A stretch of 64,000 nt of DNA, taken from positions 1,860,001-1,924,000 of the forward strand of contig NZ_CP007151.1 of NCBI RefSeq assembly GCF_000830985.1. Direction: 5' to 3'. Numbering within the stretch: the first letter of the stretch is position 1; each line of letters begins with the position of its first letter. The stretch comes from Marinobacter similis (GTDB lineage Bacteria > Pseudomonadota > Gammaproteobacteria > Pseudomonadales > Oleiphilaceae). Positions 37,431 to 46,870 of this stretch are shown one piece after another. Under the pieces are notes generated by a model. The model had not been told where the DNA came from, made no database searches, and saw only the letters and a program-made list of their open reading frames with translations. Made by a program: the position numbers and the translations under genes.

Positions 37431-37661
37431 ATGGCTCGTTTTTTCAGACGTCGTAAATTCTGCCGCTTTACGGCAGAAGGTGTTAAAGAGATCGATTACA
37501 AGGATCTGGACACCCTGAAAGGCTACATCACTGAAACCGGCAAAATCGTGCCCAGCCGCATCACCGGCACCAAAGCACGTTATCAGCGTCAGCTGGCTAC
37601 CGCTATCAAGCGTGCCCGCTACCTGGCACTGCTGCCGTACTCGGACAGCCACGATAACTAA
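37431..37661 (+). CDS. rpsR: 30S ribosomal protein S18
   Basis: 76 residues (E. coli 75). Arg-rich N-terminus [16 protein letters not shown], then the conserved [13 protein letters not shown] and [29 protein letters not shown]. The single Cys near residue 10 makes this the C+ (potentially zinc-related) form. It sits 25 bp after rpsF and is expressed with it as the S6:S18 pair. Confidence 0.97.
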   Translation: MARFFRRRKFCRFTAEGVKEIDYKDLDTLKGYITETGKIVPSRITGTKARYQRQLATAIKRARYLALLPYSDSHDN

Positions 37662-37687
37662 GTAACAGATAAACAGGACTTGGGACC

Positions 37688-38554
37688 ATGCGTGCACTCG
37701 CACAATTTGTAATGCGCGGTCCCCTTCAGGCCAGTGCGGTAGCAGCAGTCACAACTGCGGTACCTTTGCTGTTCTGGATTGGCGCAGCGGTTGTCGGCCT
37801 GGTGATTCTCAGGCTTGGCATCAGTCAGGGGCTTAATATCGGCCTTTGGGCATTGCTTCCGGCACTCGGCTGGAGCTGGTTCGGGCAAGACCCGACCGCT
37901 CTGGCGGTATTGCTTCAGGTAATGCTGATGGCGTCAGTGCTCAGAGCCACGCTGTCCTGGGAAAGAGCCCTTCTCGGAGGGAGCTTTCTGGCGATTGTCA
38001 CCGGGCTTATGTTGCCGGTGATCTACCCCGGATTGCTGGACGATCTGGTCCAGGCCGGGGTCAGCTTTTACGAACAGTACAATGCCGATGTGGCCCGAAC
38101 CCTCGGGGGCGACCTCGAACAGGTCATTCGGGACACCATGAATGCCAGCATGGCGGGCACTTATTTCGCCACTGGCATCGGTATGACGATGTTGGCCAGG
38201 TCATGGCAGGCGGGTCTTTATAACCCCGGTGGATTCCGTACGGAATTCCATGCCCTGAAACTGTCGCCCGCCGTTGCGGTGGTGTGTGCAGTCACCATGG
38301 TGATTGGTCCGGTACTCGGGCTGAATGCCATGTTGCTGGTCTGGGTTGCCGGGACACCGCTGTTTTTGGCGAGCCTGGCCCTGACTCATGGCATCGTTGG
38401 ACGTAAAAAGCTGAGTGGTCAGTGGCTGGTGCTGTTTTACATTGCGCTGGTTTTGCTGGGCCCAAGCCTGATGATTCTGTTAGTGGTTCTGGCTTTTGTG
38501 GATAGCTGGCTGGATATCCGGAAGCGTATAACGCCTGCCGGGCCGGCTGAATAA
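37688..38554 (+). CDS. DUF2232 multi-spanning membrane protein
   Basis: 288 residues with about eight hydrophobic segments and no catalytic motif I recognise. It matches the DUF2232/YybS-like membrane proteins often found between rpsR and rplI in gammaproteobacteria. A central soluble loop (about 125-155, [20 protein letters not shown]) is followed by the conserved [13 protein letters not shown]. Its spacing (26 bp after rpsR, 20 bp before rplI) indicates membership in the ribosomal operon. Function unknown; the context hints at growth-rate-linked expression. Confidence 0.85.
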   Translation: MRALAQFVMRGPLQASAVAAVTTAVPLLFWIGAAVVGLVILRLGISQGLNIGLWALLPALGWSWFGQDPTALAVLLQVMLMASVLRATLSWERALLGGSFLAIVTGLMLPVIYPGLLDDLVQAGVSFYEQYNADVARTLGGDLEQVIRDTMNASMAGTYFATGIGMTMLARSWQAGLYNPGGFRTEFHALKLSPAVAVVCAVTMVIGPVLGLNAMLLVWVAGTPLFLASLALTHGIVGRKKLSGQWLVLFYIALVLLGPSLMILLVVLAFVDSWLDIRKRITPAGPAE

Positions 38555-38574
38555 AGCACGAAGAGGTTAACGAG

Positions 38575-39021
38575 ATGGAAGTTATTCTGCTCGAGAAAGT
38601 TGCAAACCTTGGCTCCCTGGGTGACAAGGTAAAGGTTAAGGCCGGTTACGGTCGTAATTTCCTGCTTCCTTATGGCAAGGCTGTACCTGCCACCGAAGCA
38701 AACCTGAAGGCGTTCGAAGAGCGTCGCGCCGAGCTGGAAAAAGCCGCTGCCGAGAAGCAGGCTGCTGCCCAGGCACGCGCTGAAGCTCTGGAAGGCGCAG
38801 CCTTCACCATCAGCTCCAAAGCTGGTGAAGAAGGTAAGCTGTTCGGTTCTATCGGTGTGCGTGATATCGCTGATGCGATCACCGCTGGTGGAACTGACGT
38901 CGAGAAGAGCGAAGTTCGTCTGCCCGAAGGTCCGATTCGCGTGACCGGCGAGTACGAAATCGAGCTGCAGCTGCACTCTGACGTAGAAGTGACTGTTAAG
39001 CTGGCGGTTGTTGCGGCGTAA
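38575..39021 (+). CDS. rplI: 50S ribosomal protein L9
   Basis: 148 residues. The start [19 protein letters not shown] and [13 protein letters not shown] form the N-terminal rRNA-binding domain; the long connecting helix (about 41-75, Ala/Glu/Lys-rich) and the C-terminal domain with [16 protein letters not shown] follow. Last gene of the rpsF operon, with terminator hairpins directly downstream. Confidence 0.97.
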   Translation: MEVILLEKVANLGSLGDKVKVKAGYGRNFLLPYGKAVPATEANLKAFEERRAELEKAAAEKQAAAQARAEALEGAAFTISSKAGEEGKLFGSIGVRDIADAITAGGTDVEKSEVRLPEGPIRVTGEYEIELQLHSDVEVTVKLAVVAA

Positions 39022-39040
39022 CTTGTCGCAGCGTCCAGCC

Positions 39041-39103
39041 TGGCCGGCACTGCCGGCCTAGCTTGATTGAACGGGCCCGAACCGGCGACGGTTTCGGGCC
39101 CGT
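39041..39103 (+). terminator. Tandem hairpins ending the rpsF-rplI operon
   Basis: GGCCGGC-ACT-GCCGGCC lies about 20 bp after the L9 stop, followed by a larger stem AACGGGCCCGAA...TTCGGGCCCGTT (39070-39103) with an extra inner CG pairing. The following sequence is only moderately T-rich (GCTTTCTGG). Confidence 0.75.
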
Positions 39104-39199
39104 TGCTTTCTGGTATTCTTAGTTTTTCTCAGCCTCTCCCAAACCCGAAGCGTTCCCCGTAAACTGGACCATTCGTGTTATCCATCAGAAGACGTAGTT

Positions 39200-40604
39200 A
39201 TGGCCAAGCCCAATCTGAAACCCGCCAGTAGTGATCTAGAAACCAGTCGCATCAAAGTGCCGCCGCATTCGGTTGAAGCCGAGCAGGCAGTGCTGGGTGG
39301 CCTGATGCTCGATAACCGTCGGTTCGATGAAGTGTCGGAAATCATTTCCGCAGGCGACTTCTACCGGCAGGATCACCGTCTGATTTTCGGGGCAGTGGAG
39401 CGCCTGGCCAGCGAAAGTGAACCCCTGGATGTGGTCACGCTGGCGGAATTCCTGGAGCGTGCCGGGGATATCGAAGATGCCGGCGGTCTGGCGTACCTGG
39501 CCGAGCTGGCGGAGAAGACTCCGGGTGCTGCCAATATTCGGGCCTATGCCGATATCGTCCGTGAGCGATCGGTGCTGCGCCAACTGGTGGAAGTTTCGGG
39601 CAAGATTTCGGATTCGGCCTTCAATCCTCAGGGCCGCAACAGTAACGAGATTCTGGATGAGGCCGAGCGCAACGTATTCCAGATTGCCGAATCCCGGGTC
39701 AAGGAGGGTTCTGGCCCGCAGGGAATCAACCCGATCCTGACCAAGACCCTGAGCCGGATTGAAGAACTGTTTGAATCCGGTGAGCAGACCACCGGCCTGA
39801 CCACCGGGTTTCGGGATCTGGACGACCAGCCTCCGGTATGCAGCCGGCCGATCTGATTATCGTGCAGGGCGGCCCTCCATGGGTAAGACCACCTTCGCCA
39901 TGAACATTGTTGAAAATGCGCTGATCAGTAGCGGTACCCCGGTGCTGGTATTCAGTATGGAGATGCCCGCGGATGCCCTGGCCATGCGGATGCTGTCCTC
40001 CCTTGGCCGGATTGACCAGACCAAGGTGCGGGGCGGTAAGCTCGAAGAGGATGACTGGCCCCGCCTGACCTCGGCGGTGAGCCTGCTCAAGGACAAGCCG
40101 CTGTATATTGACGATACCCCGGGCCTGAGCCCGACTGAAATGCGGTCCCGGGCCCGGCGGATTGCCCGGGAAAACGACGGCAAGATTGGCCTGATCATGG
40201 TCGACTACCTGCAGCTGATGCGGGTGCCCGGCAACACCGAGGGCCGGACCGCCGAGATCTCCGAGATTTCCCGGTCCCTGAAGGGTATTGCCAAGGAATT
40301 GAGTTGCCCGGTGGTGGCCTTGTCCCAGCTCAACCGAAGCCTGGAGCAACGGCCCAACAAGCGCCCGGTGAACTCCGACTTGCGGGAATCCGGCGCCATC
40401 GAGCAGGACGCCGACGTCATCATGTTTGTGTACCGGGACGAGGTGTACAATGAAGACACCCAGGACAAGGGCATTGCCGAGATCATCATCGGTAAGCAGC
40501 GGAACGGCCCGATCGGCACCATTCGCCTGGCGTTTATCGGTAAGTTCACCAAGTTCGAGGATCTCGCCCATGGGAACTACGGCGATTATGGTGGTGAATA
40601 CTGA
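39200..40604 (+). CDS. dnaB: Replicative DNA helicase DnaB, two frameshifts
   Basis: The hexameric 5'-3' helicase of the replication fork. About 468 residues after correction (E. coli 471). N-terminal domain: PPHSVEAEQAVLGGLMLDNRRFDEV. RecA-like domain: the Walker A region GRPSMGKTTFAMN, Walker B GLIMVDYLQLM, and SLKGIAKELSCPVVALSQLNR with the DLRESGAIEQDAD signature. Single bases are missing near 39827 and 39870; both lie within 50 bp of the Walker A loop, and restoring the second gives the family's GRPSMGKT. Because dnaB is essential, sequence error is the likely cause. The stop overlaps the alr start. Confidence 0.94.
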
Positions 40605-41679
40605 TGCCGCGCAGTACCGTTGCCCGCATTGATCTGGAGGCACTGCGCCATAATTACCGGTTGGCCTCCGAGCGCGCCGCGCCGCCCTGTCGATGGCTGT
40701 GGTGAAAGCCGATGGCTATGGCCATGGCATTGTGCCGGTGGCTCAGGCCCTCGCCGACGACGCCCCCAAGTACGCGGTGGCCTGTCTCGGTGAGGCGGAG
40801 GCGATTCGAGATGCCGGCCTGCTGCAACCGGTGGTCATGTTGCAGGGCGTGCACGCCGCGGAAGATTTTGAATTGTGCGCCCGGCGGGGATTCGAGCCGG
40901 TGGTGCACGGCCATCACCAGCTGGACTGGCTGGCCCAGACCGGCGCCCGCCCGGCGTTCTGGCTCAAGGTAAACAGTGGCATGAATCGGCTCGGGTTTCA
41001 GCCTGATGAGCTGGTGCAGGTGATGACACGCCTGGATGCCATGGGTGCCCGGCCGGGATTGCTTGGTTTCGTTACCCATTTTGCCTGCGCCGACGACAAT
41101 GCCAGCTCGATGACCAGAGAGCAGACTCTGTGTTTTGAACAAGCCACCACCCCCTGGCCCGAACTGATGAAGAGCGTCGGTAATTCCGCCGCCCATTTCA
41201 TTCAGGGCCAGCCACTGTATGACTGGAGTCGGCCCGGCATCATGCTCTACGGCGGCTCGCCAAAGCTGGCTCAGACTGGCCCGGAGCTGGGTTTAAAACC
41301 GGTGATGTCACTGGAAGCACCGTTGATCACCACACGCACGGTTCGTGCCGGTGAGTCGATAGGCTACGGTGCCGGTTTCGTGGCCGACCGGGATACCCCG
41401 ATGGGTATGGTGGCGATCGGCTATGGCGATGGCTACCCGCGCCACGCCGGCACTGGCACGCCCGCAGCCGTCAATGGCCAGCGGATTCGCCTGCTGGGTC
41501 GGGTGTCCATGGACATGCTCGCGGTGGATCTGAGCAATGCGCCCGATGCCAGGGCCGGTGACCTGGTAGAACTCTGGGGTGGAACCGTGGCGGTGGATGA
41601 AGTGGCCAGCTGCGCCGGTACCATTTCCTATGAGCTGCTGACGGGCATCACGGCTCGGGTGCCACGGGTCTATCAATAG
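40604..41679 (+). CDS. alr: Alanine racemase, one-base frameshift
   Basis: Interconverts L- and D-alanine for peptidoglycan using PLP. About 358 residues after correction. The start MPRSTVARIDLEALRHNYRL (ATG 40604, overlapping the dnaB TGA) is joined to the rest by adding one base near 40683, giving SMAVVKADGYGHG with the PLP-binding Lys. The FWLKVNSGMNRLGF region, catalytic-Tyr region AIGYGDGYPRHAG and RVSMDMLAVDLS are family motifs. Coupled to dnaB, the usual dnaB-alr arrangement. Confidence 0.93.
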
Positions 41680-41714
41680 CTGACAGCTTGCTATAGCTGA
41701 TAGCTGGGGCTCGT

Positions 41715-42071
41715 TCAGGCCGGTTCCGGCTCGTGAATGATTTCTGCAATGAAATCCAGAATCGCGGCCAGGCTTCGATCGTCCAGTTTTTTCAAGACCT
41801 TGTGCACCACCATCTTGCTACCCTTGAGCATACTGCTGATGCCCATTTTGGCCATGCCCATCATCATGTTGCCGGCGTTCAGCCGGCGCAGTGGCTCAAG
41901 GAAAAAGAAGTCGAGACCTGCGTCGGTCAGTTCCACAATAAGATCAAACAGCTGGTCGATGGCAACCTTGTCGGCCTTGCCGCGTTCCCGCAGCTGTTCC
42001 ACGGTGTAAAGTGCCCGGGTACGCAGTTCGTCCGGAATCGGTGCCACAATGTGGCTTTGTTGTTTCAGCAT
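41715..42071 (-). CDS. Hypothetical 118-residue protein
   Basis: Not recognised. Predicted mostly helical, with a methionine- and glycine-rich centre (NAGNMMMGMAKMGIS, about 66-80) and an amphipathic C-terminal half (KVLKKLDDRSLAAILDFIAE). No signal peptide. The ATG at 42071 is preceded by an AGGATCC-containing site at plausible distance. Transcribed leftward, divergent from the RmlD-like gene across a 161-bp gap that carries a perfect inverted repeat. Codon use and spacing look like those of a real gene. Confidence 0.6.
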   Translation of the reverse strand: MLKQQSHIVAPIPDELRTRALYTVEQLRERGKADKVAIDQLFDLIVELTDAGLDFFFLEPLRRLNAGNMMMGMAKMGISSMLKGSKMVVHKVLKKLDDRSLAAILDFIAEIIHEPEPA

Positions 42072-42117
42072 CTTGGATCCTGCTGTTGTAGACTGTTGAA
42101 AGAAAAGGTAAAGAGAA

Positions 42118-42144
42118 AACTGCCAGCGCTTGTAGCTGGCAGTT
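42118..42144. repeat. Perfect 10-bp inverted repeat in divergent promoter region
   Basis: AACTGCCAGC and GCTGGCAGTT flank a 7-nt centre (GCTTGTA). It lies 47 bp from the leftward hypothetical start and 89 bp from the rightward RmlD-like start. It could be an operator for a dimeric repressor or an RNA hairpin in a 5' leader; no T tract follows. Confidence 0.45.
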
Positions 42145-42232
42145 ATTGTAGAGACCGATCTCCGTTAACCATTGGCCAGATCGGTTCGGCAATTCCGTCA
42201 AATCAGTGAAGTTCTGGAGGCTTTGACCCCTC

Positions 42233-43108
42233 GTGCACGTGCTAGTTGTTCATGATTATGGCCCCTTGGGCAAATTGGTGTTGGAGCGTCTACGCGAGAC
42301 GCCACTGCAGGTGAGCCCATTGCTGGTCAGCGATCCTGCCGGTGCCAATCTCAATGCCCTGGAGAACTGGATTCCGGAAGACACCGATCTGATTGTTAAT
42401 GCGCTGTGGCTGTCTGATCCTGAAGTGGCTCAAGATGATCCTGAGAGCACTCATAAGGCCGCCTTTTCCCTGCCCGTAGCGATCGCTGAGTTTGCCCGTG
42501 ATCGTGGCATGGCATTGTTACAGCTGTCGTCGTGCTATGTGTTCGATGGACGCAAGCAAACGGGTTATATCACCTCGAACCCAGGGCATCCCTGTAACGA
42601 GCTGGGCAACTGGCAGTGGGAGTGCGAGCAAGCACTACGGACTTTGTTGCCCCGGCATATCATTCTGCGCACCGGCTGGAGTCTGGCCCGCTTTATTCGC
42701 AAGGTTCAGGCCAGCACTGCATCCGGCGAAACCCTGATGTTGCCGGGCCGCTGCCGTGGCCAGCCGGTGGCGGTCCGGGATCTTGCCCGGGTGGTGACAG
42801 CGGTGATTCAGCAGATCGATTGCGGGGCCGAGGTCTGGGGTACGTTTCAGTATGCCGGGGCCGAGGAGATCAACCTGTACGAGCTGGGGCTGGCGATCGC
42901 GGGACTGCCCGGTATTCCCGAAGATATCCGGGTGGTGGATGAGGTGCCGGGCTGGGGGCACCTGGAGCCGGTGAACACCACATTGATCTGCACCAAGGTC
43001 CGCAACACATTCGGTATCAAGCAGTTACCCTGGCGCTCCGGATTGGTGGAAGAGTTCGCGATGATGAAGGCACAAAATGGGCAGGATGAGAAAGCGCCGG
43101 TCAATTGA
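42233..43108 (+). CDS. RmlD-like short-chain dehydrogenase/reductase (NAD-dependent sugar epimerase fold)
   Basis: 291 residues. An atypical extended SDR: the N-terminus VLVVHDYGPLGKLVLERL stands where GxxGxxG is expected (DYGPLGK, weak glycine motif), then LLQLSSCYVFDGRKQTGY resembles the RmlD substrate loop with YVFDG, and HIILRTGWSLA matches the family's RTxWxxS region. The YxxxK catalytic pair is not obvious (NWQWECEQAL at the site), so dTDP-rhamnose reductase activity is doubtful. No sugar-nucleotide genes are near. The start is GTG 42233, 13 nt after GGAGG, so it may be misplaced. Confidence 0.65.
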   Translation: MHVLVVHDYGPLGKLVLERLRETPLQVSPLLVSDPAGANLNALENWIPEDTDLIVNALWLSDPEVAQDDPESTHKAAFSLPVAIAEFARDRGMALLQLSSCYVFDGRKQTGYITSNPGHPCNELGNWQWECEQALRTLLPRHIILRTGWSLARFIRKVQASTASGETLMLPGRCRGQPVAVRDLARVVTAVIQQIDCGAEVWGTFQYAGAEEINLYELGLAIAGLPGIPEDIRVVDEVPGWGHLEPVNTTLICTKVRNTFGIKQLPWRSGLVEEFAMMKAQNGQDEKAPVN

Positions 43109-43130
43109 GCGCTGTCACCGGTTGCAACTG

Positions 43131-43883
43131 CTAGGGGCAGACCTGACGGGACAACTCCCGGGTAACGCCTTGCAGGGCAGCTAAGTCCAGCAGCTCCACT
43201 TCCCGGCCCCGGGCCTTGATAACGCCCTGAGTCTGGAACCGGGTGAATACCCGGCTGACGGTCTCAACCGCCAGGCCCAGAAAGTTGGCAATGTCGTTGC
43301 GCGCCATCGGCAAGCTGAAACGGGTGCCGGACAGGCGTCGGCGCTGTAACCGGCTGGACAGCGACAGCAACAGTGCGGCAACGCGTTCTTCGGCAGTATT
43401 TTTGCTCAACAGCATGTTCAGCTGGTGGCTATGCTGTATTTCCTGGCTCATCAGGTGGTACATGTGATGCTGAAGGTCGGGTAGCCTGGTTGTCAGCTCC
43501 TCCAGCTTCTGCACGGGAAATTCGCAGATACTGGTCCGCTCCAGTGCCCGGGCAGTGCAGGCATAATAATCCCCTCCCATGCTGTCGAGTCCAATCAGCT
43601 CGCCGGGCAGGAAAAACCCCGTTATCTGTTCCTCGCCATCCTCAGACACAATCGACGTCTTCACCGACCCACTGCGCACGGCAAAGCAGGAGCGGAAGGG
43701 CGTGCTCTGGTCGAAAATGTGCTCACCCCGTTTATAAATCCGTCCTTGCTGGACAATGTCTTCCAGGCTTTCGAGGTCGGTTTCATCAATAGCCAGAGGC
43801 AGGCACAGGTTGCTCAGACTGCAGGTATGACACGACGCTTTAAGCGGAGAGGGCACCGGTCGGAAGGGGAGTGTTTGGGCCAT
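43131..43883 (-). CDS. anr: Fnr/ANR-type oxygen-sensing transcriptional regulator
   Basis: 250 residues. Controls the switch to anaerobic respiration through an oxygen-labile [4Fe-4S] cluster. Cluster ligands are Cys18, Cys21 and Cys27 (CHTCSLSNLC) with Cys109 in YYACTARAL, matching the FNR spacing. The effector barrel (about 50-140), dimer helix (DLQHHMYHLMSQEIQ) and C-terminal helix-turn-helix with NDIANFLGLAVETVSRVFTRF, including the ExxSR recognition residues of FNR, follow. A perfect FNR box lies just upstream, so autoregulation is likely. Transcribed in the same direction as fabB but separated from it by a terminator hairpin. Confidence 0.93.
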   Translation of the reverse strand: MAQTLPFRPVPSPLKASCHTCSLSNLCLPLAIDETDLESLEDIVQQGRIYKRGEHIFDQSTPFRSCFAVRSGSVKTSIVSEDGEEQITGFFLPGELIGLDSMGGDYYACTARALERTSICEFPVQKLEELTTRLPDLQHHMYHLMSQEIQHSHQLNMLLSKNTAEERVAALLLSLSSRLQRRRLSGTRFSLPMARNDIANFLGLAVETVSRVFTRFQTQGVIKARGREVELLDLAALQGVTRELSRQVCP

Positions 43884-43897
43884 AAGCGACGTCCAAA

Positions 43898-43911
43898 TTG
43901 ATCCTGATCAA
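43898..43911. promoter_or_regulatory. Perfect FNR/ANR box upstream of anr
   Basis: TTGATCCTGATCAA matches the consensus TTGATNNNNATCAA at every fixed position. Its near edge is 15 bp before the anr ATG. Such a promoter-proximal position suggests autorepression rather than class II activation. Confidence 0.85.
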
Positions 43912-43986
43912 TTTCTAACCTTAGTACGGAAGCGCGGCTTTGCCAATGGGAAAGGTAGTCCGGGGTGTTGCGGCAGGCGGGAAGTA

Positions 43987-44004
43987 ACAGGCCCGAAAGC
44001 CTGT
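43987..44004 (-). terminator. Terminator hairpin downstream of fabB
   Basis: ACAGGC-(6)-GCCTGT lies about 15 bp beyond the fabB stop. The 6-bp stem is modest and has no long T tract. Confidence 0.5.
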
Positions 44005-44018
44005 CATCCCCATCCTTA

Positions 44019-45227
44019 TTACAGTTTCTCGAACACCAGTGAGGCGTTGGTGCCGCCAAAGCCGAAGCTGTTGGACATGACAGTGTTGAGCTCGGCGTTC
44101 TGCGCTGCCGGGCCGACCAGTGGCATGTTGCTGATCTTGTCATCAACATTGGTCAGGTTGGCCGTGCCGGCAATCAGACCGTTCTGCAGCATCAGCAGAG
44201 AGTAAATAGCCTCGTGTACCCCGGCCGCGCCCAGGGAATGCCCGGACAGCGATTTGGTCGAGGAGATGGGCGGTATGTCTGCGCCGAAGGTGTCGCGCAC
44301 CGCGCCCATTTCAGCCACGTCGCCTACTGGAGTGCTGGTGCCGTGGGCGTTGATGTACTGAACTTTGCCGCGGATGGTTGCCATGGCCTGCTTCATGCAG
44401 CGCTGGGCACCTTCGCCGGAGGGCGCGACCATGTCGTAGCCGTCGGATGTAGCGCCGTAGCCGGTCAGTTCGGCAATGATATTGGCGCCGCGCTTTTTGG
44501 CGTGCTCCAGCTCTTCCAGCACCACCATGCCACCGCCACCGGCGATAACAAAGCCGTCCCGGCCGCTGTCGAACGGACGCGAGGCCGTTGCTGGCGCATC
44601 GTTGTACTTGGTGGACAGGGCGCCCATGGCGTCGAACATCATGGTCAGGCTCCAGTCCTCTTCTTCACCGCCACCGGCGAAAACGATGTCCTGCTTGCCC
44701 GCCTGAATCTGCTCCATGGCATGGCCAATACAGTGAGCGCTGGTGGCGCAGGCAGATGACATGGAGTAGTTCACGCCCCGAATCTTGTAGGCGGTGGCCA
44801 GACAAGCGGATACGGTACTGGTCATGATTCGAGGCACCATGTAAGGCCCAATACGCTTGACGCCTTTTTCCCGCATGATGTCGGTCGCTTCGACCTGGCT
44901 GGAGCATGACGCACCACCGGAACCGGCAATCAGGCCGGTGCGGTCATTGGAAATCAGGTCTTCGGTCAGACCGGCCTGGGCGATCGCCTGTTCCATGGAC
45001 AAATAGCTGTACATGGCCGAGGGCCCCATGAAACGTCGCATCTTGCGATCGATCACTGAGGTGTCGACGTCTGGCGAGCCAGAAACCTGGCTGCGAAAGC
45101 CCATTTCTTTATAGGTTTCATTGAAGCGGATGCCGGATTTGCCGTGTTTCAGGCTGTCCAGCACTTCATCCAGCGAATTTCCGAGGCAGGACACAATGCC
45201 CATGCCGGTGACGACAACGCGTCTCAT
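44019..45227 (-). CDS. fabB: 3-oxoacyl-[acyl-carrier-protein] synthase I
   Basis: 402 residues. Elongates acyl-ACP and is needed for unsaturated fatty acids in the FabA/FabB pathway. The start [22 protein letters not shown], catalytic Cys in [12 protein letters not shown], and the two His motifs [11 protein letters not shown] and [14 protein letters not shown] are all present, with FabB-specific [14 protein letters not shown] upstream of the Cys. Unlike in Pseudomonas, fabA is not adjacent; the upstream neighbour is a divergent Mpo1-like gene. Start ATG 45227, with an AGGAGG-type site directly upstream. Confidence 0.95.
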   Translation of the reverse strand: MRRVVVTGMGIVSCLGNSLDEVLDSLKHGKSGIRFNETYKEMGFRSQVSGSPDVDTSVIDRKMRRFMGPSAMYSYLSMEQAIAQAGLTEDLISNDRTGLIAGSGGASCSSQVEATDIMREKGVKRIGPYMVPRIMTSTVSACLATAYKIRGVNYSMSSACATSAHCIGHAMEQIQAGKQDIVFAGGGEEEDWSLTMMFDAMGALSTKYNDAPATASRPFDSGRDGFVIAGGGGMVVLEELEHAKKRGANIIAELTGYGATSDGYDMVAPSGEGAQRCMKQAMATIRGKVQYINAHGTSTPVGDVAEMGAVRDTFGADIPPISSTKSLSGHSLGAAGVHEAIYSLLMLQNGLIAGTANLTNVDDKISNMPLVGPAAQNAELNTVMSNSFGFGGTNASLVFEKL

Positions 45228-45443
45228 ACATTCCTCCTGTGCGACTCGCCCGGGTGGGGCGACGTCATGCGATCAATGCTGTTGTCCCCCAGTGTAGGCT
45301 CTTTGCCAGGCCCGTGATATTTGACCTTGGTAAGGGGCAGGGGCGTTGAGCTGTCAGCATGCAGAATAGCCGTTACGTACAAGGTTGACGCTAAGGCGCC
45401 TGCTAAAGTGGCGGTTATTAAAGACAACATCGGAGATCTGAAT

Positions 45444-45977
45444 ATGCGTACACTGGCGCAGTTTCTGGGTGATTATGGCGACAGTCACCAGAATAACTTC
45501 AACCAATGGGTTCACATCGTGTGCGTGCCCGCCATTGTGTTCTCAACCCTCGGCCTGCTCTGGCTGATTCCTGTTGGAAGCTGGCTCGGCCTGACCGGCA
45601 CGGCGGGCGAATGGGTGAATGGCGCGACCCTGTTGGCCGCGATCTCGGGCCTGGTGTACCTGCGCCTGTCGGTTGGGGTGTTTGTGCTCATGGCCGGCTG
45701 GTTCGCGGTCTCGGCCCTGATCATCCAGGGTGTCCTGGCTGCCGGGTGGTCACTGTTCTGGACCAGTCTCGTGGTCTGGATCGCGGCCTGGGCCCTGCAG
45801 GTTTATGGGCACAAGATCGAAGGAAAAAAACCATCGTTTGTGGAAGACCTGGTGTTCCTGCTGATCGGGCCAATCTTTGTCAGTATCGAGTTTGCGTCCA
45901 AGCTTGGTTTGCCTGTTCCATACGCCCAGCGCAGCCACGGCAAAGACCACACCGAGGGACAGATTCAGGGTCACTGA
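45444..45977 (+). CDS. Mpo1-like (DUF962) membrane protein
   Basis: 177 residues. Matches the DUF962/YGL010w-Mpo1 family, whose yeast member is a dioxygenase in alpha-oxidation of 2-hydroxy fatty acids. MRTLAQFLGDYGDSHQNNFNQWVHIVCVP carries the conserved H-x4-N and His residues; four hydrophobic segments follow, with LQVYGHKIEGKKPSFVEDL as the second conserved His region. The ATG at 45444 has GGAG 8 nt upstream. It is divergent from fabB across 216 bp. Enzymatic role here is by family only. Confidence 0.8.
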   Translation: MRTLAQFLGDYGDSHQNNFNQWVHIVCVPAIVFSTLGLLWLIPVGSWLGLTGTAGEWVNGATLLAAISGLVYLRLSVGVFVLMAGWFAVSALIIQGVLAAGWSLFWTSLVVWIAAWALQVYGHKIEGKKPSFVEDLVFLLIGPIFVSIEFASKLGLPVPYAQRSHGKDHTEGQIQGH

Positions 45978-46097
45978 GTGATTCAATTCCCCGCGCCGTC
46001 TTCCCGGATGGCAGGTAGGGCGGTCGCACGAGGCTGGAGAAAAGGTTGTCCTGAGGTATGCTTTGGGCACCCTAATCAACAGATAACCGGCCCGGAT

Positions 46098-46870
46098 ATG
46101 CACCATTCGCCACGCGGCACCCTGTTCCTCTGGCCCGATCACTGGCAGGTGATCGGGCACCTGACACCGAACCGACCTCATCGGCACATCAGTGCGTCCT
46201 TACTGGTCGGCCTCGACGGCCCCTTCCGATTGCAGGTCGATGGTCACTGGCGCACGACCTCGGCTGCGCTGGTGGCGCCGGACGTTGAACAATCCCTGGA
46301 TCCCGGTGACACCCGGATGTGGTGCGCCCAGCTCGATCCGGACAGTGATTTCTGGCGGGCCCTGCAGCACAGGCTCGGTGATCAGCCTCGGTGGATATTC
46401 CGGTAATCGGGGCGAGCCTACCCAGTGCCGTGCCCGGTGATTGCCAGGCCGCCTGGCAGGCTTTGTCGAGCGCTGTAAAGCATTTGGGTGGTCCGCCGGA
46501 GCCTATGGACAGGAGAGTGCGAAAAATCTGTGACGAGCTCCGTAGCCAGTTGCCGGACAAGGTGGATGTCTCCCGGTTGGCGCAGGCAGTAGGGTTGTCG
46601 TCCTCGCGGCTGAGTCATCTATTCCGGCAGCAAACCGGTGTAACCTTGCGGCGCTTTTTGCTGCACCTGAAAATGAACCAGGTTCTGGCCCAATGGGAGC
46701 GGGGCAAGTCGATGTCCCAGCTGGCGATGGATGCAGGCTTCTACGACCAGCCCCATTTTGTCCGCACCGCCCGGGGCATGTTTGATGCCATGCCCTCTGA
46801 GTACGTGACCACCGGTGCGTTCACCGTTTGCCGCTGCGGCCTTTCTTCTTCTTCCCTTTCTCTTTCGTAG
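46098..46870 (+). CDS. AraC-family transcriptional regulator, frameshifted
   Basis: About 258 residues after correction. The N-terminal half (MHHSPRGTLFLWPDHWQVIG...) looks like a small cupin-type effector domain; the C-terminal half carries the double helix-turn-helix, VSRLAQAVGLSSSRLSHLFRQ and SMSQLAMDAGFYDQPHFVRT. One C is missing near 46387; restoring it joins the two halves before VDIPVIGASLP. The last 20 residues overlap the convergent YlqF gene (46821-46870) and look unlike protein (SSSSLSLS), so the true end may be nearer 46815. Effector unknown. Confidence 0.75.

Noticed and set aside
39820..39880. Programmed frameshifting or an intein/intron scar in dnaB
   Set aside because: No slippery heptamer, splice motif or inserted sequence; two single missing bases restore the standard Walker A region.
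46619..46820. C-terminal extension of the YlqF gene to 46619
   Set aside because: It is antisense to the AraC helix-turn-helix and unlike any GTPase tail; the corrected frame stops at 46821.
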